From Haemaphysalis longicornis (lineage: Eukaryota; Arthropoda; Arachnida; Ixodida; Ixodidae), in NCBI GenBank assembly GCA_013339765.2, contig CM023448.1, positions 25,682,551 to 25,746,550 of the forward strand: 64,000 nucleotides of DNA, read 5' to 3'. The notes beneath the pieces are model-generated. The model did not search any database. It was not told where the DNA came from and worked only from the letters and a program-made list of their open reading frames with translations. Below are positions 20,450 through 31,750 of this stretch, one piece after another (position 1 is the stretch's first letter; each line of letters begins with the position of its first letter). Position numbers and translations under genes: made by a program.

Positions 20450-21956
20450 ATGGACAACCCGCAAGACACCCAACAGCAAGATGGTGGCTGGTTTTCGGTG
20501 TACTACCGCAAATCGAAGCGTATACCAGTACCGGAAGGCCACGACGGCATTTCGAGCCCGACTTTTCTCAACCTTAAGCTGAATTTAAAGCGAAGAATAT
20601 CACCCCCACTTCCGCGGCAGGATTACAAAGTGGTTCTGCGACCACGCGAGGCACTGAACCTCAGTCAGTGGAAACCCCACCACGTAGCTGAAGGGATGGC
20701 TCTGTCCTGCAAAAACCACCGTGCTGTGCCGAAAATCACCTCCTCGTGCACACCAACCTCCCCCAGGATGTAGCGGTTATCAGCACACCGCACGCCGAGA
20801 CGCCCGATATACTTCGAAATCCTCACGCACAGAAAGCTCGCCGGCAAAGACCACGCCGTGTTCGCTTACGTAGCAACACCCACAACTCGGTGAAGGGCGT
20901 GATCCATGGTATACAGCCTCGCACCGAGCCCTCGGAATTCGAAGCCCACCTCTGAGCCCCGAACTACAGCATTCTGTATGAGTGGATGCTCGGTCAAACA
21001 CAGACAGCTGTCATCACCTTCGAGGGGACACGTGTGCCCCACTACGTCTAGTACTACGGTGCTGAAACACGCTGCCTCCCCTACCGGTCGACGCGACAGG
21101 TATGTGCAATATGCCTGTGTGTAGATCACCGAGCAGATATCTGCCCAAATGCCCGAAAACTAACCGCTGTCACAGTGCGTACAAGCAATTCCAAGGGAAG
21201 ATCATAACTGCAAGCCCACCTGAACACTTTGCCAAGGCGACAACCCGCGGAAAAGACATGCACGGCACGCCTACGAAAGCACACACGCCTGCAACGCGCG
21301 ACCCAGTACAGGAACGAGGAACTTCCTGCTATATTTTTGCGATGCAGCCGGTCATCACAGCGTTCATCTTTAGGGGAAGAGCAGCAACGCTGCCCCTCCA
21401 GGTCTGCCTCCCGAGCCCGTTCCAAAGCGAGGCACTGTTCCCCGTCCCAGAGTCAGGCTCACTCCACGTCAAAGCCTTATTCCTGATCCAAGAGCAAGAC
21501 CCACTCCAAATCCAGGCGCCGTGCCCGATCCAAGATCAAGGCCTGTTCGAAATCGGAACGCCGCTCCCGGTCCCGCCGCCGTTCCCGATTCGGGAGCCGT
21601 TCCCGACCAGGCTTCAGGTCTGCCTCCAGATCTGGCCCTGGACCCAACTCCAACAACCGGTCTAGATCCAGTTCTAGTCTGTCAACGTGGACCAGGAATC
21701 CCGACGACCCGCAGGCAGGAGGCGCAGGTGTCACCAAGGTGAACTGGGCGGCGCGCGTAGCGCTGCCTCCCACTGCTTGATATCACACCCCTCAACTCGT
21801 GACACAACACGCACTTCTCCCGGCACCGCACTTCTACTCCAACAAGTACTAGCTGAGGTCAAAACACTTCGAGCTAAAAACGCGGAGCTCAGGAATGTAA
21901 ATCAGGAACAGAGAAAAGCGCTCCATGCTAAAGAAAGACAGCGGGCTCATACCTGA
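20450..21956 (+). pseudogene. LINE C ORF1: nucleic-acid binding, RS-rich
   Basis: Starts MDNPQDTQQQDGGWFSVYYR. Then come DYKVVLRPREALNLSQWKPH and VISTPHAETPDILR, continuing through SVKGVIHGIQPRTEPSEFEAHL and AVITFEGTRVPHYV. A knuckle-like CAICLCVDHRADIC follows near 21110-21150. A long Arg/Ser-rich region covers about 21300-21680 (SRSRRRSRFGSRSR), and TKVNWAARVALPPTA follows. A coiled-coil type end reads AEVKTLRAKNAELRNVNQEQ. This is the gag-like ORF1 of I-group LINEs. The pieces lie in all three frames, with many stops. Confidence 0.7.
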
Positions 21957-22197
21957 GCAGCCACCTGAAACCTCGTCATCGAACCTCGATACACAAGTGC
22001 TGATAAATTTACTGCGCGAAAATCAAGCCCTCATACCGCAGAACATGTTGGCCATCCAGGAAAGTTGAGCACGACGGTAGAAAGGACGCAGAACATGCAT
22101 ATTACGAGGCTGACCTCTACCCCAGTGCGCAATAAAAAGTGTGAAAAGCCATACGCACGACCCACCCTAAACCCCGCCACCTCTTTTTAGCAGCAGA

Positions 22198-25100
22198 ATG
22201 GCCCCAAACCGACAGACGAAACCCCGCACGTTTTGGCAGTGGAATTGCCGGAGCTACTCGAAGAAACAAGGCGCGCTCATGCAGTACATAAGCAATGCTA
22301 CCATAACACCCGATATAATAGCACTACAGGAGACAGAATGTACACCCTACATGACAGGCTACGTTACACACCTCTCTGGGAACCTTCCGCCTAGGGTAGC
22401 CACCCTCACGTCACGATCCATCACTGTCGCACAACATCAAGTTGATGGCTGCAGCATTGAGCATGTACTCACAGATGTCGATACTTCAGAAACTTAATAA
22501 TGAAAGCAGAGAGCGTGACGGGCAGAAACGGCTTGGTAATAGTAGGAGACTTCAACGCGTCGCATCCGGTGTGGGGCTACAACTTCGCCACGCCAAAGGG
22601 CAACAAGCTCCACACTACCGTTCAGCAACACCGTCCACCAGTCCTCACTGTCCCAACAAATACAACTCGCATCGGGAACAGCATCACAAGGGATACCGTC
22701 CTGACCTAACACTGATCAAAAACGTTCCACAAGCAGACTGGCAAAATCCGGAAGAGTCGCTGGGCAGTGACCACTATATTGTCCAGACTATCATCCCTAC
22801 GCTCCTTTAAGACGAATACTCAAGTCCACGAAAATGACTGACTGGACCACCTTTCGCAAGCACAGAACCCAAATTGAGACAACCGCCGTAAGCTCACTTA
22901 CGATGAAATGAATCGTGGACCTGCACCACCATGCAAACAAACACTCGAAAGAGATCGTCCCCACCAAAGAAGCGCCTGCAGTGGACTCGCACCTCCTTCA
23001 TCTCTGGGAAGCACGCAAAGGCCTCCAACGAAGATGGAATTGGCAGAAATGTAACAGAAAGTTAAAAGGAAGGATAGCAGAGATATCGCGGCAAACAGCG
23101 GATTACGCGGCCGAGTCACGCGAGCAAACTGGCTTCAGCTCTGTGAGAGCTTACAGGGTACGGTGAACCCCATACCGAGTAAGCTGGAGAGTCGGAAAGC
23201 AATCCAGCGCTCGCTACACTCTCATCCTGGCAGGGACGACGAGGCACTGGATAAGCTTAAAGACAAGTAAATTGGCACACCTTTACTTCCCGTGCCTCTT
23301 CGCGCCTACGCTGGCCGTCCCAGCCCGGAGTTGCACAAACCAATAACGACTCCGGAGGTCTGGCAGGCACTTTAAGCCTTGACCCGCAACACCACACCGG
23401 GTGAAGACAAGGTGTCACTAACAAGGTACTCAGGAACCTCGACGACGCAAGCATCCAAGCCTTAACGAAGTACTTCAATGAGCACTGGGAACGTGGCACA
23501 TAGCGGCTCAATGGAAACACGCTGAAATGGTGCTTATTCTAAAGCGAGGCAAACCTACGAAGGTGAGCACATTGGACCTCATATCGCTAAGGTCATGCGT
23601 AGGGAAGCTTTTTGAGCGTGTGATCCTCGCCCGCCTACAACCATACATATAACCAAAGACATTTATCCGCACACAATGTTCGGCTTCCGGCCCTACCTGT
23701 CAAGTAATGACATCCTCCTTCAACAAAAGTAAAACGCCTTGGCGCAATTTCTCCTCACTCCAGCATGGCTATCCTCGCTCTCGATTAAAAAGGAGGGTTC
23801 GACAGTGTGAGCCATGACGCCATCCTCGAAAACCCAAGTGACAATAACTGTGGGGAAACGGATGTTCCATTATATCAAGGCATTCCTCAAGGATCACAGG
23901 GCGCCTGTGGGCATCAGACCCCTACCAACGCCCTCAGACCATGCTCAACAAAGCAACGCCAGAAATAGCGGTGCTTTCCCCGACATTATTTAATATAGCT
24001 ATGATGAAGCTCCCACAAAACAACACCATCCTGGGGATTAAACATGTGCTCTACGCAGATCATATCACGATTTGGACTACTGGTGGGCCAAAAGGCGACA
24101 TGCAGGATGCGCTCCAGCAAGCCGCTGGCGCAGTCCGACAGTACGCCAGTGCGCGCTCTCTTGAATGCTCCCCGGAGAAGTCCGAGCTCATCATTTTGAG
24201 GCGCAAGGCACGTGGCAAACCCCTGGAACCCACCACAATACAAATAAAGCTCCAGGGTAGCGACATCCCCGTAGTCCCAACTTTCCGCATACTGGGACTT
24301 TACATCCAACAGGACGGGGGAGGAACGCTAACCATCCAGCGCCTCAACCGCACTGCCTTGCAAATCATCTGTATGGTAAGTCGAGTCACAAACCGGCCCC
24401 AATGTTTCAAAGAGGATCATGTCATCAAGTTGGTGAAAGCACTGGTTGTGAGCCGCGTGGTGTACTCTACGCCTTACGTCCAGCTGAAACCGAGGTATAT
24501 GGCGAAACTTGACATACTACTGCGGAAGGCGTACAGGCAGGCGCTAGGCCTGTCTCCTCACACCAACACTATCAAGCGGGAAGCGCTCGGAACGCACAAC
24601 TGGGTGCGGTAGATCATTGATGCCCACCTTGTCAGCCAACTAGAGCGGCTCAAGCAAGCTTCGAACGGTCACACGGTGCTGAGGCAGCTAGCCTACCGGA
24701 TAGCGGACGCCAGCCACCCTCGACCGGAAACTGTGCCACCGGACATCCCACGCTCATCAGGGTTGCTTCGCTCCCGCGAAAAAAGCACTCTGAGCAGCCC
24801 GCACAGCGCAGAAAAGCACGGGTACAATTCCTGCAAGGGAAGTACTCTGACCACCCGCATGTGCGATTCACGGACGCGGCCCACTACGCATTCCATCCAG
24901 CCACAGCAGTAAGTGTCATTGACGCCTCGGGTGATGTCGTTCCCACTGCCACCGTTAAACCAAAAACATCGTTGAAGCCAAACAAACGGCCATCGCACTA
25001 GCGATGACGTCTCCAACTTCGAATAAACCACTTCACATATTTACAGACTGCCAGCAGGCATGCCGAAACAACGACAACGGTCAGATCTCAATATGCGCCC

Positions 25101-25651
25101 TCCGACTACTAAACATGCGCCCTCAATATGCGCCCTCCGACTACACTAGGACACCTTCAACCCAACTGTACTAATATGGACGCCAGGACACGCAGGGCTC
25201 GACAAAACGAGCGAGCACACGCTACAGCCCGAGCATGCACCCTCCGGGCACCGCACCAATCGCTGCGTGACCCAGAGCCTATCCAGCAGCAGTACTGTGC
25301 ACTTCTGCAACACCACCGCCTCGCCAGATGTGCCTACCGACCACCGCACCAGAAGCTCACCCGAGAGGAGGCTGTGTCCTGGCGGCAACTACAGACAAAC
25401 ACATAGCCCCACCTTAGCTTCCTAGCCCATCATACACCCAACAATATATCCACCAATATGCCCATACTAGAGCAAACATCAACGCTGTACCACACCACGT
25501 GGGCTTCCCAAAACACAGCAGCAGCCCCCATTCTTCGCACCCCCACCCTCGAGCAGTGGGAGGCCGCGCTGTGCAGTTGGGACTCTGAGGACCAGCGACA
25601 GTTGGTGGACCGGGCACGCAGGACCGCAGCCGCTGCAGGGGCCCTGTACTG
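22198..25651 (+). pseudogene. LINE C ORF2: endonuclease, RT, RNase H
   Basis: Endonuclease start: FWQWNCRSYSKKQGALMQYI, then PDIIALQET (catalytic Glu). Later GLVIVGDFNASHPVWGYNF near 22530 and ESLGSDHYIVQTII near 22760 carry the Asp/Asn and SDH catalytic motifs in shifted frames. Linker: LLHLWEARKGLQRRW and LKGRIAEISRQTADYAAE. RT: TRNTTPGEDKV, TMFGFRPYLSSNDILL, then VLSPTLFNIAMMKL. The active site reads YADH, with the His codon CAT at 24061-24063 replacing the second Asp. The thumb is intact for 223 codons from 23941. RNase H begins FTDAAHYAFHP near 24860. The C-terminus TLEQWEAALCSWDSEDQ..AAAAGALY ends at 25651. There are at least ten disruptions. Confidence 0.8.
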
Positions 25652-26738
25652 AGGGCTTCTCCCGCTTTGAAGCGCGAACCTCTTGCACTTGAATAAATGT
25701 TTCACCACCTCACCACGACTCCTATGTGACACATTTTGTTCGCTGTTTACACCTCAATGTGCTATCTGCTGTTAATACTTCGGCCGACCTCGAACAACTG
25801 TTTAGTAAGCTTGACATGATAGATGTGTTTTTATGTTAATGGAATCTTGGTATACCTGTCCGGAACAAGTTATTCAGCTTCCAAATTATAAATATTATTT
25901 TTAAATAAAACAGTTGGCGCCAGTGGTGGAGGTTGTGTCCTGGTAAAAAAATCAAGTGCTTGTGGCCCCTTGGTTGAATTTCGTGAAATCAAACCAGATT
26001 ACGAATTTTTTTGTACATTATCGGGCTGCACAGCCATTGCAGTTTGTTACCGCCTCGTGCTGGTCGTATCGTAGATTTCCGTTCATTTCTCGAGAAATTT
26101 TTGAACTATGTAAATCTGAAAAGTATTACGGGGGTGATTTTAATATAAATTTGCTTTCTGATAGTAACGTTACCAGATATTTTTTGTAGTTATTGAGCCA
26201 ATATCTGCGCCAACGCCATTATTAAACCAACAAGAATTCCATTGAATTCATTTCAATTCAACTCTCAAAGAAGGGAATACATTTTGATTTGCAACACATC
26301 AAATTGGCCCATAGCAACCTTGCTAGTGGCGGCTACCACTACGCCTACCAATTACGCCAACCACTGAATCTCTTATTGACCTTTTTATTAAAAACTTTGG
26401 TAAGAATTGTTATTTAAGTTCAGTGGTTGGCTACGGTATCACCGACCACTTTCCAGTTGTATTTGAAGTTAAAACACAAGTAAGCACGACATTGCCGAGG
26501 CGGCGTCTAGTACAAGGCGTTTCCGGAAATGGACTTGTGGCCTTTAGGGAGGCAGTTTCTTGTGTGAATTGGGCTTACGTCATCGCCATGACAGATGCAA
26601 TGGTCGCGTATAACACTTTTTTTGCAGAATTGTTAGAAATTTGCGATACCTATTTTCCAACCCGCGCTTGTTTCCCAGCTCAAAAGGAAAAAAAGGGTAG
26701 ATCACGTCGAGCTTACTAAAAAAATTCGGAAGAAAAAT

Positions 26739-27132
26739 TTCTCCCACCTGCCCTCGCGGGAACCCCTGTGTAGATGCGACGCATAGGGGGTTCCGTTGTT
26801 GTTTCCGTTGGGTTGATTCTCCCATCGCGTAAAGCGTGCCGTGAACCCCCTGCCGCGGCTATGACGCAACGTGGTGCGGCTATGACGCAACACAATCCAA
26901 CAGAATCCACTTTAGTCAAATCCAAATCCAATCCAATCCAATCCAAGCCAAGCCAAGCCAATCGAATCCAATCCAATGCCCCTCGCGAGAGAGTGTCCGC
27001 TATCGGAGAGGAGAGGGGGTGAGCGGCGGAGAGCGCAGCTCGCGCGGCCAGGAGAATGGGGGAGGGGTGCGGACGGACAACAACAACGCCGTATGGAGGG
27101 ACAAGGCGAGTGAATGAGATGCAGTCGCATCT
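26739..27132 (-). mobile_element. hairpin-ended element, copy 2
   Basis: On the minus strand it starts AGATGC-GACT-GCATCT (27132-27117). It ends with a nested hairpin whose outer stem is GGAACCCC/GGGGTTCC (26759-26766 and 26787-26794) and whose inner stem is ATGCG/CGCAT (26774-26784). AAAAT flanks it at 26734-26738 and 27133-27137. If the insert and one AAAAT are taken out, the LINE D frame reads continuously KKIRKKN|EMQKKFVEQ. It lacks the reading frame of copy 1 and has an internal pentamer tract instead. Confidence 0.75.
26918..26978. repeat. (AATCC)n-type pentamer tract
   Basis: Runs of TCCAA/CCAAT, with AGCCA variants in the middle, inside hairpin-ended element copy 2. Confidence 0.85.
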
Positions 27133-28300
27133 AAAATGAAATGCAAAAGAAATTTGTTGAACAGCGTAATCAAGAACTATTTTCGCAATTCAAACTATAC
27201 AGAAATAAACTCAACGAAGAATTAAAACAGCCAGGAAATGCGTAGTATTTCGCAATATTTGAATCCTGTCATGATGATGCGAAAAGAAATATGGAGACAA
27301 ATAAATACAGTAGATCTGTATTCGAACTATGTCATAGCTCCCGTTGAGGTAACTGTTGGTGGAGCTAGAATTGCGGGAAAAGACATGTTTAATGCCTTTA
27401 TGATTACTTTCTTAGCCGAAGGACTGAATGTGCTACAACGCACGTCGACAATTCGTATTTTTATAACAGCAATTGCATGTTTATGAACCCGGTGACGTGC
27501 TCTGAAGTTTATTCTCTTTTATAAACGCGAAAAATTCTCAAAGCCGGGATGCAGATGACGTTCAGATAAAGCCGGTGGAATATGTCCTTAATATATTACC
27601 CCAATACTTAGACAACTTTAATCACTGCCTTAATTCAGGCGTTTTTTCCACCGAAATTGAAAAGGCAAAAGTGTCCGCCCTCTTCAAAAAGGCAGATAGG
27701 AGATGTGTGTCAATATTGTCAATGTCATATCAATGTCAATATTGCCCGGTGTTCCCCACCACCCCCCCCCCAAGTGTCCAATATTGTCAGTGTCCAATGT
27801 CAATATTGCCGGTATTGGGGGTTCTTAAAGGGCTTGAAAAAATATTTCAAATTCGGATGTCATCATTTTTAAAACGCATGAATAGGTTTCTGGTGATCAA
27901 TTTGTGTTTAACGCACAAATCTGCGGAATTAGCACTGCTTCAACCACAAGATACGTGTTACCCCTCCATTAAGAAAAGAAAGTTGTTCTAGGCGTGTTCA
28001 TAGATTTCCCTCTGGCGTTCGATTGCATCAATGACACTTACTTTTATCGAACACCTAATAGGTATGGTTTCCGTGGTTACGTTCACTCCTCTGCTCCCCT
28101 CTTACTTAGCCAATCGTACACAGTATGATTGCATGACACCCACTGATCATCTGTTAAGCATATAATAGCTGGCGTCCCACAGGGTAGCATATTAGGACCT
28201 GTGTTGTTTAATGTATATATTAATGATATTTTAAGCTTATCTTAACAATTGAAGCGCATTTTGTATGCCTATGATATGACCACACTTCTTAACACTTCCT

Positions 28301-28908
28301 TCGAAACACTTTTTTGCGAGCCTTCCTTTTATTCTTTCTGTTGGTTGCTACTTATGATATTTTCGGGCCTTCCATAACTAGCATTACTTTTGTTGCTTTT
28401 GTGTAATGTTTCGATGCATTATGCATCTGACTGCGGGTAATACCGCTATATGTGTAGCCATTTTTCTTGAAGGGCTTGTTTCTGTTCTGTTGTACGCGGT
28501 TGGTCATATTTGTACTTTTTGCTTATCACTTTTTGTTTACCAGTGCATTTTTGTAAACTGGCAGTATTCGTATTTTGTATGTATCGGTATGTGCCTCGTC
28601 ATGTTTTTCTTTTTTTTTCCTCCGTACAAAGAAGCTTTTCACGTACCGTTCTCAAATTTTTAGAATGCAATATCGTTTCTTTGTTGAGTTGTTAGTGTGC
28701 GTGTATTTTTTTCCTTTGCATAACTTTGTTATCAGCAATAGATTTGCGATACTTTGGTGTGTTTTCTGCGGATTGCTGTAGAAGGTGTAAAGTATGCATA
28801 TTGCTGTCTGCTGGTTGACGTTTAATTAGGCTGACGGGCTTGTCAAGCTGCGGCTGTGCAGCTTTTATCGTCAGCCTGGGATGCTACAACTATAAAATAA
28901 ATGAAACG
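28301..28908 (+). other. LINE D 3' untranslated region with terminal stem
   Basis: T-rich sequence ending in a stem GGCTGACG (28829-28836) / CGTCAGCC (28869-28876), then GCTACAACTATAAAATAAATG. A stem followed by a short A/T tail is common at CR1/L2 3' ends, where the RT recognises its template. Confidence 0.55.
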
Positions 28909-28927
28909 TACCTCACATAAAATAAAC

Positions 28928-29500
28928 ACACGGAAGGACTTTGCCCCAATTCTTATTTCAACGTCGACGTACATAGACAGCAGAACCGCGATCGTCTTGT
29001 CCAGGCGTTCCGTTAGTCCGTTCGTTGAAGGGGGTACGCCGTCGTTCTTCGGTTATCCGTGTTTCTGTTGCGTAAGATTCCTTGCAGTAGCTCCGCCGTA
29101 AAAGCTGTTCTGCGGTCCTTGATTAGGCTTCAGGGGCTCCATGTCGCAGCACAACTTTGTGTATGAAGAATTTGGCGTCTTGTAATGCAGTCCCCTTCGG
29201 AAGGGCGGCGTCTTTGCGTAGCCGTCGTGTAGTCTCTTGCTACGACAATCCGCTTGTTCTCGGATCTTGACGTAGGGAACGCTCCAGAAGGTTCATTCCA
29301 ATCGTTAGAAGGCCCTCGATGGGACAGCGATCGGATCCAGAAGTCTAGCGGGTCTCGTCGCTGGTGTTTTTCATCGCTGGCAGTAACGGCAGCTCCGGAC
29401 GTAGTGGGTGACCTCGGATGCAAGGCGGGACCAGAAGTACTTCGTCTTGATTTAGGTGCAGAGTACTTAGGACCGCCCAATGTCGGTCCGCATAGCAATT
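28928..29500 (-). pseudogene. Gypsy integrase core
   Basis: Reading leftwards: KYFWSRLASEVTHYVRSCRY and CQR (the CxxC half of the zinc-binding domain is intact), then IAVPSRAF, then KRIVVARDYTT with the first catalytic Asp present. NQGPQNSFYGG shows Asn in place of the second Asp. TNGLTERLDKTIAVLLSMYV retains the Glu. The segment ends GKVLPCV at the LINE D boundary. Several stops and frameshifts are present. The integrase would insert cDNA into chromosomes; this copy cannot. Confidence 0.75.
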
Positions 29501-29683
29501 ACAATCGCAAAAATCACACAGGCACCGGCAGCATTCCAGCCTGTGTCTGGTAGACGAGACATAGTGTAAGTCGCTTTGCCCATTGGGCTACGACAGTGAG
29601 TCAGTACCAGAGTCAAACAGGTTACTCCCTCGCTTGTAACGGCGTGAAGTACCTTAGGGCCTCCCAATGTCCGTCCGGGTCAA
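29462..29683. repeat. direct repeat flanking a 150-bp piece in the integrase region
   Basis: AGTACTTAGGACCGCCCAAT (29465-) and AGTACCTTAGGGCCTCCCAA (29648-) begin two copies of a roughly 34-bp sequence separated by about 150 bases of unrelated sequence. Confidence 0.6.
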
Positions 29684-29724
29684 TCCGCGCGCACACCACC
29701 ATCAAGCAAAAATCAAGCGAAACT

Positions 29725-29790
29725 CGATTTGAACCGTGAGTTGCAGTTTCATTTAGGGAATAATCAAGGTGCAACTCACGGATAAAATCG
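29725..29790. repeat. 66-bp inverted repeat
   Basis: Arms 29725-29745 and 29770-29790 (18 of 21 paired) around a 24-nt loop; the core of the arm is CCGTGAGTTGCA. It lies inside the degenerate Gypsy integrase and is not part of that gene. Confidence 0.75.
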
Positions 29791-29799
29791 AATGACGGT

Positions 29800-30332
29800 C
29801 GGGGAGCAATTTGGATGTCATATCGAGTCCCCGTACTTTGCACCATCGCCATCATCCACGGAGTGGAGATGCGGCCTTTTTTTTCAATAGTGCGCGCTGT
29901 GCCGAGATGTCCGGAACACGGGTCGTCGTGGCATGCTTCCAAAATTTCGTCATGAAGGTCTGCGTGGATGACAAGAAGATAAGTCGCTCTCATTCCGGGG
30001 CTGAAATTTTTCTTCGCGAGGAAGGAGTTTTTCAGCCTGAATGCTGGTAAGTTCCATTTAAACACCCTAGTCCCGGCGACGCTGCGTCCTTCGAGGTAGT
30101 CGATCATGACGCCTAAATCGTGGTCGGCATGATGATTGGCGGCTATACCGCTCTCCGTCACGACTCGGAAGAGCGTGCTCTCTTCATTAGAGTCTTGCGG
30201 TGGTGGATCGACGGGGGCGCGGGACAGTCGGTCGGCGTAGGATTGTTTACTGCGGGATTTATAGACGACTGTAACGTGAAACACTTGCAGAAGCAAGCTC
30301 CACCGCCCACGACGGACGGAGGGGTTCTTCAA
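29800..30332 (-). pseudogene. Gypsy RNase H end and integrase zinc-binding start
   Basis: Frame from 30332: WSLLLQVFHVTVVYKSRSKQ, then SYADRLSRAPVDPP (the end of RNase H), then a spacer with TLFRVVTESGIA, then LHDEILEACHDDPCSGHLGT, the H-x-H half of the zinc-binding domain. The matching C-x2-C half is garbled here, and a better-preserved CRYCQ version lies at about 29390. The junction between the two pieces is therefore complex. Confidence 0.7.
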
Positions 30333-30363
30333 ATTGGCGAGCCAACACAGCGCATGGTCGTCT

Positions 30364-30564
30364 CTACCTTTGATGGCCTATCATACACGAATGGGCGAAT
30401 TTTGAAATGGCCCATACCAGCGCGAGACACTCTTTCTCAGAGACCGAGTAGTCTTTGTGTTTCTTGGACAGACCACGGCTGGCATAAGCGAATACTTTTT
30501 CGCAACCGCTTTCTTTTTGAATGAGGACACCGCCCAAGCCTATATCACTGGCGTTCGTGTGCAT
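30364..30564 (-). pseudogene. Gypsy RNase H, N-terminal part
   Basis: MHTNASDIGLGGVLIQKESG followed by VFAYASRGLSKKHKDYSVSE and KECLALVWAISKF. The first metal-binding Asp of RNase H is replaced by Asn (codon on plus 30553-30555). The Glu of SEKECLA is kept. It belongs to the same pol as its neighbours. Confidence 0.8.
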
Positions 30565-31750
30565 TTCGTTTCGGCGTTTTCGTCAAAATGAGCGAGCACG
30601 GGCGGGTTTTGCAGTCGTTGTTGCAGCTCGCAGAATGCCTTTTCTTGGGCGTTTTCCCAGCTGAAAGGGGTGCTATCTTTCGTCATGCGCGTGAGTGGCT
30701 TTGCAATGCGTGCGAAGTTTACGACGAAGCCGCGGTAGTATATATGAACGCAATCCGAGACATCTTTGCACACCCTTCTTGAATATCTGTCTCCGCAAAT
30801 TCGCTGTGGCTGAATTTTTCGCCTGGTCAGGCCTGACCCCCGCAGCGTTGACGACATGGCCCAAACACTTGAGTTCCTCGTATGCGAAGGGGCTCTTTTC
30901 AAGTTTCAGTGTTAGCCCTTACGAGCGAATAGCCTCGTGTACAGACTACAGCCTTGCAAGGTGTTCGTCGAAAGTTCGGGAGGGTACCACAAGTTCGTCA
31001 ACGTATACGAGGCAGGTGTGCCACTACAGGCCAGCTAGCACGGTGTCCATGACTCTGAAACTTTTCTGCAGCCGCGCACTGCACGAACAGCATCACCTTG
31101 ATTTCGCAAAGGCCGTCTTGGGTTACGAAGGCAGTCTGCCATCGGTCTCTTACGTCCACATTTATTCGCCAGTAGCCTGTCTTTAAATTCATGGACGAAA
31201 CGTACTTCGCGTGGCAGAGGTGGTCGAGGGCGCCGTCGGTTCGACTGAGGGGTACACGTCCTTTTTGGTAATTTGTTTCAATCTCCGATAGTCAATCAAA
31301 AACCTTAATGTGCCGTATTTTTCTTCGTCAGCACGACCGGCGCAGCCCAATGGCTTTTTGATGGCTATATAACGTCGTCACTGAGCATGTCGACCACTTG
31401 TGTCAGGATGGCTTCCCGCTCGTGTAAAGACACGCGGTACGGTGACTGTCGTGTAGGTCGGGCTCGATCTTCGGTTATAATTGGGTGCTTGACTAGAGGT
31501 ATCTGACGTAATTTGGATTTTGACGAAAAACACTCGCTGTAGCGACGCAGCAAAGTCGATGATTTGTTTCGTTCTTCTTGCGGTAGCGCCGGATTCACGT
31601 CGACAAGTCGCGGCAGCTCGCAGGTATCTCCGCGTCCTGGTTCAAAGTCTCCGACCTCGGCCACGTCACTTGCTTGTTGCGATCCATCGAGGAAAGCAAT
31701 TGCAGCGCATTTGTTTAAATGATGGTGCTCCTTGGTGAAATTAGTGACCA
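30565..31750 (-). pseudogene. Gypsy reverse transcriptase
   Basis: Starts in the protease-RT spacer (frame from 31751: EVGDFEPGRGDTCELPRLVD, then PLVKHPIITEDRARPTRQSP and YRVSLHEREAILTQVVDMLS). The palm follows: MNLKTGYWRINVDVRDRWQT and AFVTQDGLCEIKVMLF. The active site reads YVDE, with the second Asp changed to Glu (codon on plus 30994-30996). The connection domain is present as YYRGFVVNFARIAKPLTRMT and PFSWENAQEKAFCELQQRL. There are frameshifts near 31370, 31190, 30900 and 30700. Confidence 0.82.

Larger units (their letters stand above)
20111..25719 (+). mobile_element. LINE C: near-complete RNase H LINE (I group)
   Basis: 5.6-kb element with 5' leader (20111-20449), ORF1 (20450-21956 and a little beyond), ORF2 (22198-25651) and a short 3' untranslated region ending TTGAATAAATGTTTCACCACC. 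Possible flanking duplication: TCCTGTGTG at 20102-20110 and TCCTATGTG at 25720-25728 (8 of 9). It is GC-richer than the host LINE D. It carries many stops and frameshifts in both ORFs and a mutated RT active site, so it is inactive. Confidence 0.8.
25720..28300 (+). pseudogene. LINE D ORF2: endonuclease and RT
   Basis: Endonuclease: LHLNVLSAVNTSADLEQLFS at the start, then AIAVCYR, then YYGGDFNINLLSDS at about 26128-26170 (catalytic GDFN) and YGITDHFPVVFEV at about 26430 (the SDH box reads TDH). Linker: ELTKKIRKKN, then a 394-bp insertion, then EMQKKFVEQRNQELFSQFK. RT: VFIDFPLAFDCIND near 28000, AGVPQGSILGPVLFNVYIND near 28170-28230, and ILYAYDMTTL near 28265, where YADD has become YAYD. A separate repeat of TGTCAATATTG lies at 27711-27800. 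The remainder of the RT after 28300 is missing. Assignment to CR1/L2 is from motif spacing only. Confidence 0.75.
18625..28920 (+). mobile_element. LINE D: CR1/L2-like LINE, interrupted twice
   Basis: The components on the plus strand are ORF1 (18814-19611), an inter-ORF spacer, ORF2 endonuclease and RT (25720-28300) and a 3' untranslated region with a terminal stem (28301-28908). LINE C (20.1-25.7 kb) lies between ORF1 and ORF2, and a hairpin-ended element lies in the endonuclease-RT linker. The outer boundaries are set by the Gypsy halves. The RT is truncated after the YADD region by an internal deletion. That ORF1 and ORF2 belong to one copy is inferred from order, orientation and the nested geometry. 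Confidence 0.65.
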
